DNA of 25,387 nucleotides from Spirochaetaceae bacterium (GCA_003141795.1 PLNO01000032.1:3570-28956), one strand, 5' to 3'; shown: positions 1 to 8,432, counted from the first letter of the stretch. A program made the numbers and translations. The notes: generated from the letters alone by a model not told the origin.

Positions 1-340
1 CCATGGGCGCGGTGAGCGCGCCCCGGGTCCTGTTCCTCATCCGCGACACGTGGCTCGCGATCTGGTTGAACGCGGGGAAGGCGAAACCCGAGAACTGGAT
101 CTCCACGACCGGTCGCAGCCCTGCCACTGCCATGCCCACGGCTGCACCGACGATGCCGGACTCGGAGATCGGCGTGTCGAAGCACCTCTGCTCCCCGAAA
201 TCGCGCTGCAGCCCGGCCGTTGCGCGGAACACGCCGCCTTCAAGCCCCACGTCCTCGCCGAACACGATGACGGATCGGTCAGCGGCCATCTCCGTGCGCA
301 GGGCGTCGGTGATCGCCTCGATGAGGGTGAGCACCTTCAT
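1..340 (-). CDS. pdhB: Pyruvate-type 2-oxoacid dehydrogenase E1 beta subunit (partial, C-terminus off the left edge)
   Basis: About 113 N-terminal residues are present. The start MKVLTLIEAITDAL, then VFGEDVG, then CFDTPISESGIVG, is the typical N-terminus of the transketolase-like beta chain of E1 in the pyruvate/branched-chain/acetoin dehydrogenase family. With E1 alpha it would bind ThDP and decarboxylate the 2-oxoacid onto lipoyl-E2 in the cytoplasm. The ATG at 340 overlaps the E1 alpha stop as ATGA and has a strong Shine-Dalgarno (AGGAGGAAGGC) just upstream, so the start is firm and translation is coupled. E2 and E3 are not in the window. The exact substrate cannot be settled from this fragment. 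It is the last visible gene of the long suf-pdh string. Confidence 0.93.
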   Translation of the reverse strand, partial: MKVLTLIEAITDALRTEMAADRSVIVFGEDVGLEGGVFRATAGLQRDFGEQRCFDTPISESGIVGAAVGMAVAGLRPVVEIQFSGFAFPAFNQIASHVSRMRNRTRGALTAPM

Positions 341-1404
341 GCCTTCCTCCTCTCGAGCTGTGCCTCCATGATCGGGGGCATCTCCGCGAAGAGGTGGGAG
401 AACGTATCCTCCAGCGTCGTGTCCTCGGCCTGCTCGACCTCTTCGAAGGCGGATTGCGCACAGGCGAGCGAGCTCTCACGGAGCTTCGCGATCTCCTCAT
501 CGGTGATGAGCTTCTTCGCGATGAGGTAGCGCTCGAGACGCACCAGGGGATCACGGGCTTCCCACGTCTTCACCTCCGCGTCGGTCCTGTACTTCGTCGG
601 GTCGTCGGAGGTGGTGTGCGCGCCGAGGCGGTAGGTGAGCCCTTCGATGAGCGCGGGGCCCTTGCCGGCCCGGGCCCAGTCGGCTGCCATGCGCACCGCC
701 GCGTACACGGCGAACACGTCGTTGCCGTCCACGCGGATGCCGGGGAAGCCATAGGCGAACGCCTTCTCGGCGAGCGTCGCGCTCGCGCTCTGCTTCGCCC
801 AGGGGAGTGAGATCGACCAGTGGTTGTTCTGCGCGTAGATCACCACGGGTGCCTTCCACACGCCGGCGAGGTTGCATGCCTCGTGGAAGTCGCCTTCCGA
901 GCTCGCCCCTTCGCCCATGAAGGACAGGGCGATGCGGTCGCTGCCCTTGTAATGCTCGGCCCAGGCCAGCCCCACCGCATGGAGCATCTGGCTGCCGACG
1001 GGGACGGAGATGGGCGTCATGTGGAACTGCTCCACCGGCATGTGGTTCGCCCACTCGTTGCCGTACCAGTAGAGATAGTACTGCTTCAGGCTGATGCCCC
1101 GCGCGAGCATGCCGCCCAGCTCACGGAAGGCAGGCACGAACCAGTCATCGGGCCGCACCGCCATGAGCGCGCCCACTGCGTTCGCCTCCTGTCCCTTGTT
1201 GAGCACGTAGGTTGGCATCCGCCCCTGCCGGTTGAGGCTCACCGCCCACTCGTCAACCTGCCGGGACATGACCATCGTCCTGTGGGCGGCGAGCGCCTGC
1301 TCGTCGCTCATGATCTCCATGCCGGCGGGCGCCCGGGCAAGCTTCCCCGACTCGTCCAGGAGGGACAGGAGCCGTCCTTCCCGGGGATCGTAGTTTTCGA
1401 ACAT
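337..1404 (-). CDS. pdhA: Pyruvate-type dehydrogenase E1 alpha subunit
   Basis: 355 residues, the usual length for E1 alpha. The ThDP/Mg site runs from GEGASSEGDFHE (164-175) to the closing NN at 193-194. The family normally has GDG at the first position, so the usual metal-ligand Asp is Glu165 here. The loop YRLGAHTTSDDPTKYR (258-273) matches the regulatory/active-site loop of pyruvate and branched-chain E1 alpha. The RELGG...LARG segment near 94-103 is also typical. The protein would form a heterotetramer with the downstream beta chain (ATGA overlap). The start at 1404 has AGGAGG five to six bases upstream, overlapping the end of sufU, so it is the next gene in the SUF operon. Pyruvate is the most likely substrate. 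Acetoin or a branched-chain 2-oxoacid cannot be excluded. Confidence 0.92.
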   Translation of the reverse strand: MFENYDPREGRLLSLLDESGKLARAPAGMEIMSDEQALAAHRTMVMSRQVDEWAVSLNRQGRMPTYVLNKGQEANAVGALMAVRPDDWFVPAFRELGGMLARGISLKQYYLYWYGNEWANHMPVEQFHMTPISVPVGSQMLHAVGLAWAEHYKGSDRIALSFMGEGASSEGDFHEACNLAGVWKAPVVIYAQNNHWSISLPWAKQSASATLAEKAFAYGFPGIRVDGNDVFAVYAAVRMAADWARAGKGPALIEGLTYRLGAHTTSDDPTKYRTDAEVKTWEARDPLVRLERYLIAKKLITDEEIAKLRESSLACAQSAFEEVEQAEDTTLEDTFSHLFAEMPPIMEAQLERRKA

Positions 1405-1413
1405 CAGGCCTCC

Positions 1414-1845
1414 TCAGGCGCCCGGCAGGGAAACCAGAACTGCGTGCCAGGCGAGTGTTGCGCACTTGACCCGGACGGGGAAGCTGGCGATGCCTTTGAA
1501 GGCCGCGAGGTCGCCCATGCCGTCCAGGACGTCAGCGGGGAGCTCCCCGCGAAGCGCTTTGATGAATGTGTCGGCGCGCTCCCGCGCCTCGGCAACCGAA
1601 AGCCCCTTCAGGGACTCGGTCATCAGGGAAGCTGAGGCGGTGCTGATCGCACAGCCCTTGCCCTCGAAACGCACGCGTTCGATGTGGTTGTCGCTTCCCA
1701 CCTCGACGGAGAGCTTGATGGAGTCTCCACAGGTGGGGTTCTCGTGCACCATGGACTGCGGCACGTCGTCCAGCCGGGCAGCGCCGCGCGGGGTCCGGTA
1801 GTGGTCCATGATGATCTCCTGGTACATGTCGTCGAATGCGCTCAT
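1414..1845 (-). CDS. sufU: SufU-type Fe-S assembly / sulfur-transfer protein
   Basis: 143 residues of the IscU/SufU fold. The three cysteines and the aspartate that bind zinc in SufU are visible: Cys39 and Asp41 (NPTCGDS), Cys65 (GKGCAIS) and Cys128 (RVKCATLAW). The spacing between Cys65 and Cys128 is the longer SufU form, not the IscU form. In Bacillus-type SUF systems SufU accepts persulfide sulfur from SufS. It follows sufS directly and overlaps it as ATGA (start at 1845, sufS stop at 1842-1844). A GAGG lies about 9 nt upstream. The same frame is open upstream of 1845, but that stretch is antisense-like and out of register with SufS, so the start at 1845 is preferred. Confidence 0.95.
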   Translation of the reverse strand: MSAFDDMYQEIIMDHYRTPRGAARLDDVPQSMVHENPTCGDSIKLSVEVGSDNHIERVRFEGKGCAISTASASLMTESLKGLSVAEARERADTFIKALRGELPADVLDGMGDLAAFKGIASFPVRVKCATLAWHAVLVSLPGA

Positions 1846-3068
1846 GCGTAGAACCTCGACGCTCCGTCCAGCCCGGCGGCGAGCCTGTCGATCTCGGCGA
1901 AGGTGTTGTAGAAGGAGAGGCTCGCGCGCGCCGTCGCCTGCACCCCGAGCCTCCGTGCCAGAGGCTGGGCGCAGTGATGCCCTGCCCGCACAGCCACGCC
2001 CTCGCGATCGAGGAACTGGGCCACGTCGTGCGCGTGGATGCCTCCGAGGGTGAACGCGAAGACCGGGCCGCGCTGCGGCGCGTTCCCGTACAGGGTGAGG
2101 CCGTCGATCCCGCGCAGGCGCTCCATGGCGTAGCGGGCGAGCTCTTCCTCCCGTGCGGCGACCGCGGAAAGGCGCAGGCCGTGAAGGTAATCGATCGCAG
2201 CGCCGAGCCCCACGGCGCCTTCGACGTTCGGCGTTCCCGCCTCGAACTTCCACGGCAGGTCGTTCCACGTCGATGAGTCGGCGTGCACCGCCCTGATCAT
2301 CTCCCCGCCGCCCATCCAGGGCGGCATCGCCTCGAGGATGCTCTCCTTGCCGTAGAGGATGCCGATCCCCATGGGCCCGTACATCTTGTGGCCGGAGAAG
2401 GCGAGAAAGTCGCAGTCCAGCGCCTGGACGTCGACCTTCAGGTGGGGGACGGACTGTGCGCCGTCGACGAGCACGAGCGCGTCGTGCGCGTGGGCGATCC
2501 GAGCGATTTCCCTGACGTCGTTGACTGTGCCCAGGACATTGGAGACGTGCGTCACGGCGACGATCCTCGTGCGGGGATCCCATGTCCTCTCCACTTCGGC
2601 GAGGTCGAGCGTCCCGTCGTCCTGCACGGGCACGTAGGAGAGCCTGCAGCCCTGTCGGGCGCAGATGAGCTGCCAGGGCACGATGTTGCTGTGGTGCTCC
2701 ATGTCGGTGAGGAGCACCACGTCCCCTTCACCGAGCCGGCTTTCCCCCCACGCCGATGCGACGAGGTTGATCGATTCGGTGGTGCCGCGGGTGAAAACGA
2801 TCTCCGTCGGCCGGGCCGCGTTCAGGAGGCGCTGCGTCTTGCGCCGGGACTCCTCGAAGGCCGCCGTTGCCTCCTCACCGAGGGTGTGCAGGGCCCTGTG
2901 AACGTTCGCGTTGCCGTGCTCGTAATAGACCTTGATCGCGTCCAGCACCGCGTGTGGCTTCTGCGACGTGGCGGCATTGTCCAGGTAGGCGAGAGGCTTG
3001 TTCCCGATGCTTCGATCCAGGATCGGGAAGTCCGCTCTCACGTCCTCCACGGTCCTCGTGCCGATCAT
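1842..3068 (-). CDS. sufS: Cysteine desulfurase, group II (SufS)
   Basis: 408 residues, matching SufS of E. coli and B. subtilis (about 406). It is a PLP enzyme that takes sulfur from cysteine for cluster assembly. YLDNAATSQKP is at 28-38. The PLP lysine is K228 in SGHKMYGP. The catalytic persulfide cysteine is C366 in RAGHHCAQP. His residues in the TDMEHHSN segment (121-128) complete the cofactor site. I chose the ATG at 3068 because it gives the normal family length and an ATGA overlap with the preceding Rieske gene. An in-frame ATG at 3098 would add ten residues and has a somewhat better purine-rich leader, so it is a possible alternative. SufU follows as the sulfur acceptor. Confidence 0.95.
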   Translation of the reverse strand: MIGTRTVEDVRADFPILDRSIGNKPLAYLDNAATSQKPHAVLDAIKVYYEHGNANVHRALHTLGEEATAAFEESRRKTQRLLNAARPTEIVFTRGTTESINLVASAWGESRLGEGDVVLLTDMEHHSNIVPWQLICARQGCRLSYVPVQDDGTLDLAEVERTWDPRTRIVAVTHVSNVLGTVNDVREIARIAHAHDALVLVDGAQSVPHLKVDVQALDCDFLAFSGHKMYGPMGIGILYGKESILEAMPPWMGGGEMIRAVHADSSTWNDLPWKFEAGTPNVEGAVGLGAAIDYLHGLRLSAVAAREEELARYAMERLRGIDGLTLYGNAPQRGPVFAFTLGGIHAHDVAQFLDREGVAVRAGHHCAQPLARRLGVQATARASLSFYNTFAEIDRLAAGLDGASRFYA

Positions 3069-3385
3069 CTGGGCTTTTCCGAACGCTGTGCGATCCATAT
3101 CTCGCCCTTCTCCACCTTCACGTCCCACGTCTTCACGGGCAGGGTCGCGGGCAATCCCGTGACAGCCCCGGTGCGCAGGTTGAACCGGGACCCGTGCTTC
3201 TGACAATATACCTCTCCGGCCCATACATCGCCCTCAGAGAGTTTCGAGTACTCGTGGGAGCAGATGTCGTCCAGGGCGAAGATCCCCTCGTCGGTGCGAA
3301 AGACCGCGACAAGGGAGTCGCCGACGGTGACGCTCAATGAGGTGACCAGGTCCGCTTCCGACCCCACCCGGACCCATTCCCCCAT
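3065..3385 (-). CDS. Rieske-type [2Fe-2S] ferredoxin in the SUF operon
   Basis: 106 residues, a single Rieske domain. The cluster ligands are C42 and H44 (ICSHEY) and C61 and H64 (YCQKHGS), the CxH...CxxH pattern with two Cys and two His. The C-terminal strand region (VKTWDVKVEKGEIWI) matches small Rieske ferredoxins such as the dioxygenase ferredoxin or NirD-like group. It sits between sufD (4 nt gap) and sufS (ATGA overlap). Small Rieske genes are known inside SUF operons of several phyla, but their role is not established. Electron supply for cluster assembly or reductive sulfur release is an inference. No strong ribosome site precedes the ATG at 3385, so it probably depends on coupling to sufD. 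Confidence 0.9.
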   Translation of the reverse strand: MGEWVRVGSEADLVTSLSVTVGDSLVAVFRTDEGIFALDDICSHEYSKLSEGDVWAGEVYCQKHGSRFNLRTGAVTGLPATLPVKTWDVKVEKGEIWIAQRSEKPR

Positions 3386-3389
3386 GGGG

Positions 3390-4643
3390 CTACGCGGCCC
3401 CGCGCAATCGATCGCGGATCGAAGTGAGCGCGTCCTCCCGGTAGCTCTCGGGAGCCGTGGTGAGCAGGTCCTCGAAGTATCCCACGACGAGCATCTCACG
3501 CGCGTCGGCGGCTGAATAGCCGCGGCTCTCCAGGTAGAAGAGCTCTTCCGCGTTGAGCTTGCCCGTCGTCGAGCCGTGGCTGCACTTCACGTCATTGTTG
3601 CCGATGCGCAGGGTGGGGATGCTGTCCGAACGGGCGGCCTCGCCGAGGATGAGGTTCCTGTTGGTGAGGTACGCATCGGTTCCCGATGCCCCTTCGGCCA
3701 CCTCGATCAGTCCCTGAAACACCGTCCTTCCGCCTCCGGCCACGGCGCCCTTGTAGTACGCGCGGCTGGTCGCTTTCGGCGAGCGGTGGTTCTGAACCGT
3801 GCGGAGGTCCATGTGCTGTCCCTTCGTGCAGTAGTAGATACCGTCAAGAAACGCCTCGGCGCCCGGGCCGACGAGGTTGCACTCGGTACGTGTCTTGACC
3901 AGGCGCGAGCCGAACTCCGCGGCGCAGTGGCGCAGGGAAGCGTCCCGACCCACCTCGGCCCGTGTGTGGCGGAAAGAGAGGGATCGGCTACCCAGCTCCT
4001 GCACCTCGTGGTAGATGAGCCCTGCGGCGTCGCCCAGACGCAGGTCCACCACGGCATTACTGAGCAGGCCGTCTCCTGCCGCATCGCCCGAGGAGGTCGT
4101 GCGCTGGACCACCGAGGCGTGCGCGCCCTGGCCGAGGATCACCGCGATGTGCGGTGCGCTCATGCTCCCCTGGCCGTGCTCGTCCATATCGATGAGGAAA
4201 GGCTCCCGCACTTCGACCCCCGCAGGCACCCAGAGAAGTGCCCCGTGGCTCCAGGTCGCATAGTGCCAGGCGAGAAAGCGGTTGTCGGCACTGTCCAGCG
4301 CGTTCTTGAACATCTCGTGCAGTTGCGTCTCGAACTCTTCCAGAGCCAGATCCATGGGGACGAGCCGGACGCCTTGCGCACCCCATTCCGGGGCGATTGC
4401 CGCTTCCGTGCAGCGCGTGGCGTCGAATCTGATGAATCCTGCTGTGGTTCCCGGGTCCCCCTCCCGGGGGCACGCCGGCTTTGCCGGCTCGACAGCGGCG
4501 AAGGAATCCAGGCCGAGACGGCTCACGTCGGTGCGGCGCCACTCCTCTTCGGAGGTCGTCGGCCACGCCATGGCGGCAAAACGCTTCTGGGCTTCCGCGC
4601 GTAAGCTTTTCATCCACAGGGGCTCTGCTGTCCTCGACATCAT
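3390..4643 (-). CDS. sufD: Fe-S assembly scaffold subunit SufD
   Basis: 417 residues with the SufBD beta-helix core. The conserved C-terminal block [20 protein letters not shown] (351-370) carries Cys354 and His356; the His matches the SufD His needed for cluster formation with SufB. The downstream [20 protein letters not shown] is also typical. SufD pairs with SufB and SufC in the SufBC2D scaffold complex. The ATG at 4643 overlaps the sufB stop as ATGA and is followed at once by a second ATG (4640), so either may be used. A GGTGGG lies just upstream. The N-terminal 100 residues are the variable part of the family and fit less well, as is usual. Confidence 0.94.
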   Translation of the reverse strand: MMSRTAEPLWMKSLRAEAQKRFAAMAWPTTSEEEWRRTDVSRLGLDSFAAVEPAKPACPREGDPGTTAGFIRFDATRCTEAAIAPEWGAQGVRLVPMDLALEEFETQLHEMFKNALDSADNRFLAWHYATWSHGALLWVPAGVEVREPFLIDMDEHGQGSMSAPHIAVILGQGAHASVVQRTTSSGDAAGDGLLSNAVVDLRLGDAAGLIYHEVQELGSRSLSFRHTRAEVGRDASLRHCAAEFGSRLVKTRTECNLVGPGAEAFLDGIYYCTKGQHMDLRTVQNHRSPKATSRAYYKGAVAGGGRTVFQGLIEVAEGASGTDAYLTNRNLILGEAARSDSIPTLRIGNNDVKCSHGSTTGKLNAEELFYLESRGYSAADAREMLVVGYFEDLLTTAPESYREDALTSIRDRLRGAA

Positions 4644-6076
4644 CCCACCGTGCCTTCCATCTCGAGCTCGATGAGCCGGTTGAGCTCCACCGCGTACTCC
4701 ATGGGGAGCTGCTTCACCAGCGGATCGAGGAAGCCGCTCACGATCATGAGGGAGGCCTCCGCCTCGCTCATGCCCCGGCTCATGAGGTAGAAGAGCTGTT
4801 CCTCGCTGATGCGGCTCACCCGCGCCTCGTGCTCGATGGACACGTCGTCGGAATCGATCTCCATGTAGGGGAAGGTGTTGCTCCGCGAGTGCTCGTCGAG
4901 GATCAACGCGTCGCATACCACGCGGGAGCGCACGTCGTGCAGCCCTTCGTTCACCTTGAGAAGGCCGCGGTACGTCGATATCCCCCCGCCCCGGCTGATG
5001 GACTTGGCGGTGATGACGGAGGAGGTGTGGCTCGCCGCATGGACTGCCTTTGCGCCCGTGTCCTGCTCCTGCCCCTTGCTTGCAAACGCGATGGAGAGGA
5101 CCTCGCCGTGCGCGTGCTCACCCACCAGGTAGATGGAGGGGTACTTCATGGTCCGCTTCGCTCCGATGTTTCCGTCCACCCATTCGACGATGGCGTCCTC
5201 GTGCGCCACGGCGCGCTTCGTGACGAGATTGTACACGTCGTTGGACCAGTTCTGGATCGTCGTGTAGCGGACACGCGCGCCCTTCAGGGCGATGATCTCC
5301 ACGACGGCGCTGTGGAGGGACTCAGTGGCGTACACGGGGGCGGTGCAGCCCTCGATGTAGTGCACGAAGCTTCCCTCGTCGGCGATGATGAGCGTGCGCT
5401 CGAACTGGCCGAAGCTCTTGGCGTTGATGCGGAAGTAGGCCTGCAATGGCACCTCGACCTTGACCCCCTTGGGCACGTAGACGAAGCTCCCGCCCGACCA
5501 GACCGCGCTGTTCAGCGCCGCGAACTTGTTGTCCAGATAGGGGATCACGGTGCCGAAATACTGCTTCACGAGGTCCGGGTGTTCCCGCACCGCGGTTTCG
5601 GGATCGGTGAAGATCACCCCCTGCTTCGTCAGCTCCTCTTTGATGCTGTGGTAGACCATCTCCGAGTCGTACTGGGCCCCGACGCCGGCGAGGAACTTCC
5701 TCTCCGCCTCGGGGATGCCGATGCGCTCGAAGGTCTCCTTGATGTTCGCCGGCACGTCCTCCCAGGTGCGTGACTGCTGCTCCTGGGGCCGCGCATAATA
5801 GTAGAGATTGTCGAAGTCCAGGGCCGAGAGATCGGCTCCCCAGTTCGGCATCGATTTCTTGCGGAAGGCGGCAAGCGCGCGCAGACGGTACTGCCGCATC
5901 CACTCGGGCTCTCCCTTGCGGTGCGATATGGCGTTGACGATGTCCTCGTCCAGACCCCTGCGTGTCTTGAAGACCGACTCGTCGGGGAAATGATATCCGT
6001 GCTGATACTCGCCGACCAGCTCGCCGCCCGCGGCCTGCGGCCGCGAGGGGTCAACGACGGGCGACTGCGCCTTCAT
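4640..6076 (-). CDS. sufB: Fe-S assembly scaffold subunit SufB
   Basis: 478 residues, close to the usual 465-495. N-terminal [16 protein letters not shown] (56-71) and [10 protein letters not shown] (75-84) are hallmarks. [20 protein letters not shown] (177-196) and the conserved [16 protein letters not shown] block are present. C388 in that block corresponds to the SufB cysteine implicated in building the cluster. C244 (IEGCTAP) is also conserved in the family. The start at 6076 gives the normal distance to EPEWM and has an excellent Shine-Dalgarno (GAGGAGGAAGCCA before ATG), even though it overlaps the 3' end of sufC by 26 nt. It is the core scaffold that accepts sulfur from SufS/SufU. Confidence 0.97.
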   Translation of the reverse strand: MKAQSPVVDPSRPQAAGGELVGEYQHGYHFPDESVFKTRRGLDEDIVNAISHRKGEPEWMRQYRLRALAAFRKKSMPNWGADLSALDFDNLYYYARPQEQQSRTWEDVPANIKETFERIGIPEAERKFLAGVGAQYDSEMVYHSIKEELTKQGVIFTDPETAVREHPDLVKQYFGTVIPYLDNKFAALNSAVWSGGSFVYVPKGVKVEVPLQAYFRINAKSFGQFERTLIIADEGSFVHYIEGCTAPVYATESLHSAVVEIIALKGARVRYTTIQNWSNDVYNLVTKRAVAHEDAIVEWVDGNIGAKRTMKYPSIYLVGEHAHGEVLSIAFASKGQEQDTGAKAVHAASHTSSVITAKSISRGGGISTYRGLLKVNEGLHDVRSRVVCDALILDEHSRSNTFPYMEIDSDDVSIEHEARVSRISEEQLFYLMSRGMSEAEASLMIVSGFLDPLVKQLPMEYAVELNRLIELEMEGTVG

Positions 6077-6839
6077 TGGCTTCCTCCTCGATCCCGTACT
6101 GCTCTTTGATCCAGTCGTACCCTCTGCTCTCCAGGGTCTCGACCAGCTCCTTGCCGCCCGACGTCACGATCCTCCCCTTGTACATGATGTGCACGAAGTC
6201 CGGCACGATCTGCGTGAGGATCCTCTGGTAATGCGTGATGATGAGAGCGCCGAAGTCGGGGCTGCGAAGCCTGTTCACCCCGCGCGAGACGATCTTCAGT
6301 GCGTCGATGTCCAGGCCCGAGTCCGTCTCGTCGAGGACCGCGAGGGAGGGCTTCAGCATGAGCATCTGCAGCACCTCCATGCGCTTCTTCTCACCGCCGG
6401 AGAAGCCCTGGTTGAGGTAGCGGTTGATGAAGTCCTGGTCCATCTCCATGAACGTCATCGCCTCCCGCAGCTGCTTGATGTAGGCGGTGACGTTCATGCC
6501 CTTTCCGTCGCCGCGCAGCTCGATGGCGCGTTTGAGGAACTTGCCCACCGTGACACCCGCGATCTCCACGGGGTACTGGAAGGCGAGAAACACGCCCTTC
6601 AAGGCGCGCTCGCTCGTCGTGAGGGCAAGGTAGTCCTCCCCGTCGAGCGTCACGCTGCCCCCGGTCACCGTGTAGGAGGGGTGGCCCATGAGGACGTTTG
6701 CCAGCGTGCTCTTGCCCGAACCGTTGGGACCCATCAGCGCGTGGATCTCCCCCGCGTGGATATCAAGGTCCAGCCCCGCCAGTATCGGCTTGTCGCCGAT
6801 GGAGGCCTGGAGGTTCTTCACTTGCAGATGATATGCCAT
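6051..6839 (-). CDS. sufC: Fe-S assembly ATPase SufC
   Basis: 262 residues of a soluble ABC ATPase. Walker [10 protein letters not shown] is at 37-45. The ABC signature FSGGEKKR is at 146-153, with the EKKR ending that is specific to SufC. Walker B LAVLDE is at 166-171, followed by [10 protein letters not shown]. The switch His is H203 (IITHYQRIL). No membrane segment is seen. SufC dimerises in the SufBC2D complex and its ATP hydrolysis drives the rearrangement of SufB/SufD. A GGGAG about nine bases before the ATG at 6839 supports the start. Its 3' end overlaps sufB by 26 nt; the MIP18-like gene lies 10 nt upstream. Confidence 0.97.
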   Translation of the reverse strand: MAYHLQVKNLQASIGDKPILAGLDLDIHAGEIHALMGPNGSGKSTLANVLMGHPSYTVTGGSVTLDGEDYLALTTSERALKGVFLAFQYPVEIAGVTVGKFLKRAIELRGDGKGMNVTAYIKQLREAMTFMEMDQDFINRYLNQGFSGGEKKRMEVLQMLMLKPSLAVLDETDSGLDIDALKIVSRGVNRLRSPDFGALIITHYQRILTQIVPDFVHIMYKGRIVTSGGKELVETLESRGYDWIKEQYGIEEEANEGAVARR

Positions 6840-6849
6840 GTCACTCCCT

Positions 6850-7152
6850 TCAAATGGGATAGCCGAGGGCGACGCGCGCTTCCTCGCTCATCCGTTCGGG
6901 TCCCCAGAGCGGGGACCACACCGTCGTTGCCTGTACGTCGACGAGGCCGAATGCATCGCGCAGCGTCTCGATGATGTCCTTGCGGATGATGTCTTCCGCC
7001 GGGCATCCCGCATAGGTCAGCGTGAAGTCGACCTCGATTCCGTTCTCCCGCACCGCGATCCTGTAAACGAGCCCCAGGTCGACAATGCTGAACGCAAGCT
7101 CGGGGTCTTCGACGTTTCGAAGCACCTCAACGACTTCCTCTTGCGATACCAT
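6850..7152 (-). CDS. sufT: MIP18/DUF59-family Fe-S maturation factor (SufT/PaaD-like)
   Basis: 100 residues covering one MIP18 (DUF59) domain. The DPEL motif (16-19), the DLGLVY segment (25-30) and the single conserved cysteine C50 in TYAGCPAED are all present. Members of this family help deliver Fe-S clusters to target proteins. SufT-type members commonly sit in SUF operons, usually at the end of the operon. Here it is the first gene of the operon, before sufC. An AGAAGG about 6 nt before the ATG at 7152 supports the start. The promoter region with an IscR-like palindrome lies directly upstream. The name sufT is by family and context. The exact client proteins cannot be told. Confidence 0.85.
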   Translation of the reverse strand: MVSQEEVVEVLRNVEDPELAFSIVDLGLVYRIAVRENGIEVDFTLTYAGCPAEDIIRKDIIETLRDAFGLVDVQATTVWSPLWGPERMSEEARVALGYPI

Positions 7153-7175
7153 TCGCGCCTTCTTTCACCTATAAG

Positions 7176-7204
7176 TTGACAATGCTGACTAATTTAGTCA
7201 AGAT
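7176..7204 (+). promoter_or_regulatory. Candidate promoter of the quinone reductase gene
   Basis: A perfect TTGACA -35 box at 7176-7181 is followed after 17 bp by CAAGAT at 7199-7204, a weak -10. The predicted start site falls at about 7211-7212, on or next to the ATG at 7212. The IscR-like palindrome occupies the spacer and part of the -10, so a bound regulator should block this promoter. The weak -10 keeps confidence low. Confidence 0.4.
7185..7201. promoter_or_regulatory. IscR type 1-like operator between suf and the quinone reductase
   Basis: The 17-bp sequence CTGACTAATTTAGTCAA fits YYGACTRWWWYAGTCRR, the core of the IscR type 1 consensus, on both strands. It lies in the only short divergent gap of this part of the window, 33 nt before the first suf gene and 10 nt before the plus-strand reductase ATG. 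The outer bases of the 25-bp consensus match only partly. Binding by an Rrf2-family Fe-S sensor such as IscR is inferred. No rrf2/iscR or sufR gene is visible in the window, so the regulator would act in trans. Confidence 0.7.
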
Positions 7205-7211
7205 TAATGCG

Positions 7212-7808
7212 ATGAGGATCGTCGAGATTCTGTGCAATCCACGGCCAGGAAGCTACAACCTCGCGCTCGCAGCGGGCGCCCGGGAGAAGCTCGCGCAGCT
7301 CGGCCACGAGGTGATCCTGCACGACCTCTACAAGGAGGGGTTCGACCCCGTGCTTGCCGCACCCGAGCTTGCCCGCAGCTACAGCCTCGACGGCCTCGTA
7401 CAGGTCCACAGCCAGGACGTCGCCGCGGCGGACGGCCTGCTCATCTTCCACCCCGACTGGTGGGGCCAGCCTCCCGCGCTCCTGAAGGGCTGGGTCGACC
7501 GCGTGTTTCGCCAGGGGGTGGCCTACGACCTGGAAGGGGAGGACTTCTCCGAAAAGAGCTGGAAACCGCTCCTCACCGGGAAGAAGGGTCTCGTGTTCTG
7601 CACCTCCGACCAGAAGGACGGGAAGGGGGTCCTCGAGAGCCTGTGGACCGATCTGATCCTCGGCCGCTGCGGCATGAGCGCGCAATGTCATGTGCTTCGC
7701 GACCTTCGCCGCACGGACCCCGCGCAGCGCCGCGCCTGGATGGAGTTCATGAACACGGTCATCGAGGAATCGTTCCCCGCGGTTGCGGATCGTCTGGGCG
7801 CACGGTAG
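7212..7808 (+). CDS. NAD(P)H:quinone oxidoreductase, flavodoxin_2 family (KefF/MdaB-like)
   Basis: 198 residues. The N-terminal strand and loop MRIVEILCNPRPGSYN (1-16) form the flavin phosphate-binding start of the flavodoxin_2 fold. The diagnostic block FHPDWWGQPPALLKGWVDRV matches FPLWWY.MPA.LKGW.DRV of KefF/NQO1/MdaB enzymes. Such proteins move two electrons from NAD(P)H to quinones and protect against redox stress. The ATG at 7212 begins the recognisable domain. There is no clear Shine-Dalgarno before it, and the frame is open upstream to a TTG at 7176, but those codons overlap the promoter and operator. It is transcribed away from the suf operon and shares its control region, which suggests common oxidative-stress or Fe-S regulation. 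It converges on pdxT with 39 nt between the genes. Confidence 0.88.
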   Translation: MRIVEILCNPRPGSYNLALAAGAREKLAQLGHEVILHDLYKEGFDPVLAAPELARSYSLDGLVQVHSQDVAAADGLLIFHPDWWGQPPALLKGWVDRVFRQGVAYDLEGEDFSEKSWKPLLTGKKGLVFCTSDQKDGKGVLESLWTDLILGRCGMSAQCHVLRDLRRTDPAQRRAWMEFMNTVIEESFPAVADRLGAR

Positions 7809-7847
7809 CCGATCCGATGGATCGCCCCCGCCCTGGGGAAGGTCACG

Positions 7848-8432
7848 TCAGCTCGAGCGCCGGGCAGCAACCTTTTCAAGGAAATACTCGTGCATGCGCA
7901 GATCAGAGGTGAGCTCTGGGTGGAACGCCGACACCAGGAGGGGACCCTGCTCTGCGGCGACGAGGGCGCCGTCAGAGCGGCGGGAGAGGACGGTGACCCC
8001 CGGGCCTGTTTTCAGGATCAGGGGGGCACGGATGAATATCCCCGGGAAGGGTGTGCTGCCCAGGCAGGGGACCGCGAGCCTTTCCTCGAAGCTCTCCATC
8101 TGACGGCCGAACGCGTTGCGCTGCACGGTGATGTCCATCACGCCGAGCAGCGGCTGGTCCAGGCCGCCGATGTCCCGGGCAAGGAGTATGAGCCCGGCGC
8201 ACGTTCCGTACACGGGCATTCCTTCCCGCACCGCCTCGCGCAGCGGTTGCAGGAGACCCGACAGGACGAGGAGCTTCCCGATCGTCGTGCTCTCACCGCC
8301 GGGGATGATGAGCCCGTCGACCCTCTGGAGCCCGGCCGGCGTGCGCACGAGCTCGACGCTCTGTCCGAGCCTGCGTAGCGTCGCGGCATGCTCGGCAAAT
8401 GAGCCCTGCAGCGCGAGCACGCCGATACTCAT
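7848..8432 (-). CDS. pdxT: Pyridoxal 5'-phosphate synthase glutaminase subunit PdxT
   Basis: 194 residues, the normal length. It is a class I glutaminase that releases ammonia for PdxS. The N-terminal [15 protein letters not shown] (1-15) and PGGEST (44-49) are typical. The nucleophile is C78 in GTCAGLILLA. The other two members of the triad are H171 and E173 in SAFHPEL. Start choice: the ATG at 8432 overlaps the pdxS stop as TGATG and has GAGGGGG just upstream. Two GTG codons at 8435 and 8438 are in frame but less likely. It is the last gene of the pdx operon and converges on the quinone reductase. Confidence 0.97.
   Translation of the reverse strand: MSIGVLALQGSFAEHAATLRRLGQSVELVRTPAGLQRVDGLIIPGGESTTIGKLLVLSGLLQPLREAVREGMPVYGTCAGLILLARDIGGLDQPLLGVMDITVQRNAFGRQMESFEERLAVPCLGSTPFPGIFIRAPLILKTGPGVTVLSRRSDGALVAAEQGPLLVSAFHPELTSDLRMHEYFLEKVAARRSS

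Noticed and set aside
4643..4916. N-terminal extension of SufD to position 4916
   Set aside because: The extra residues are an Arg-rich out-of-frame reading of sufB; the ATG at 4643 gives the family length and an ATGA overlap.
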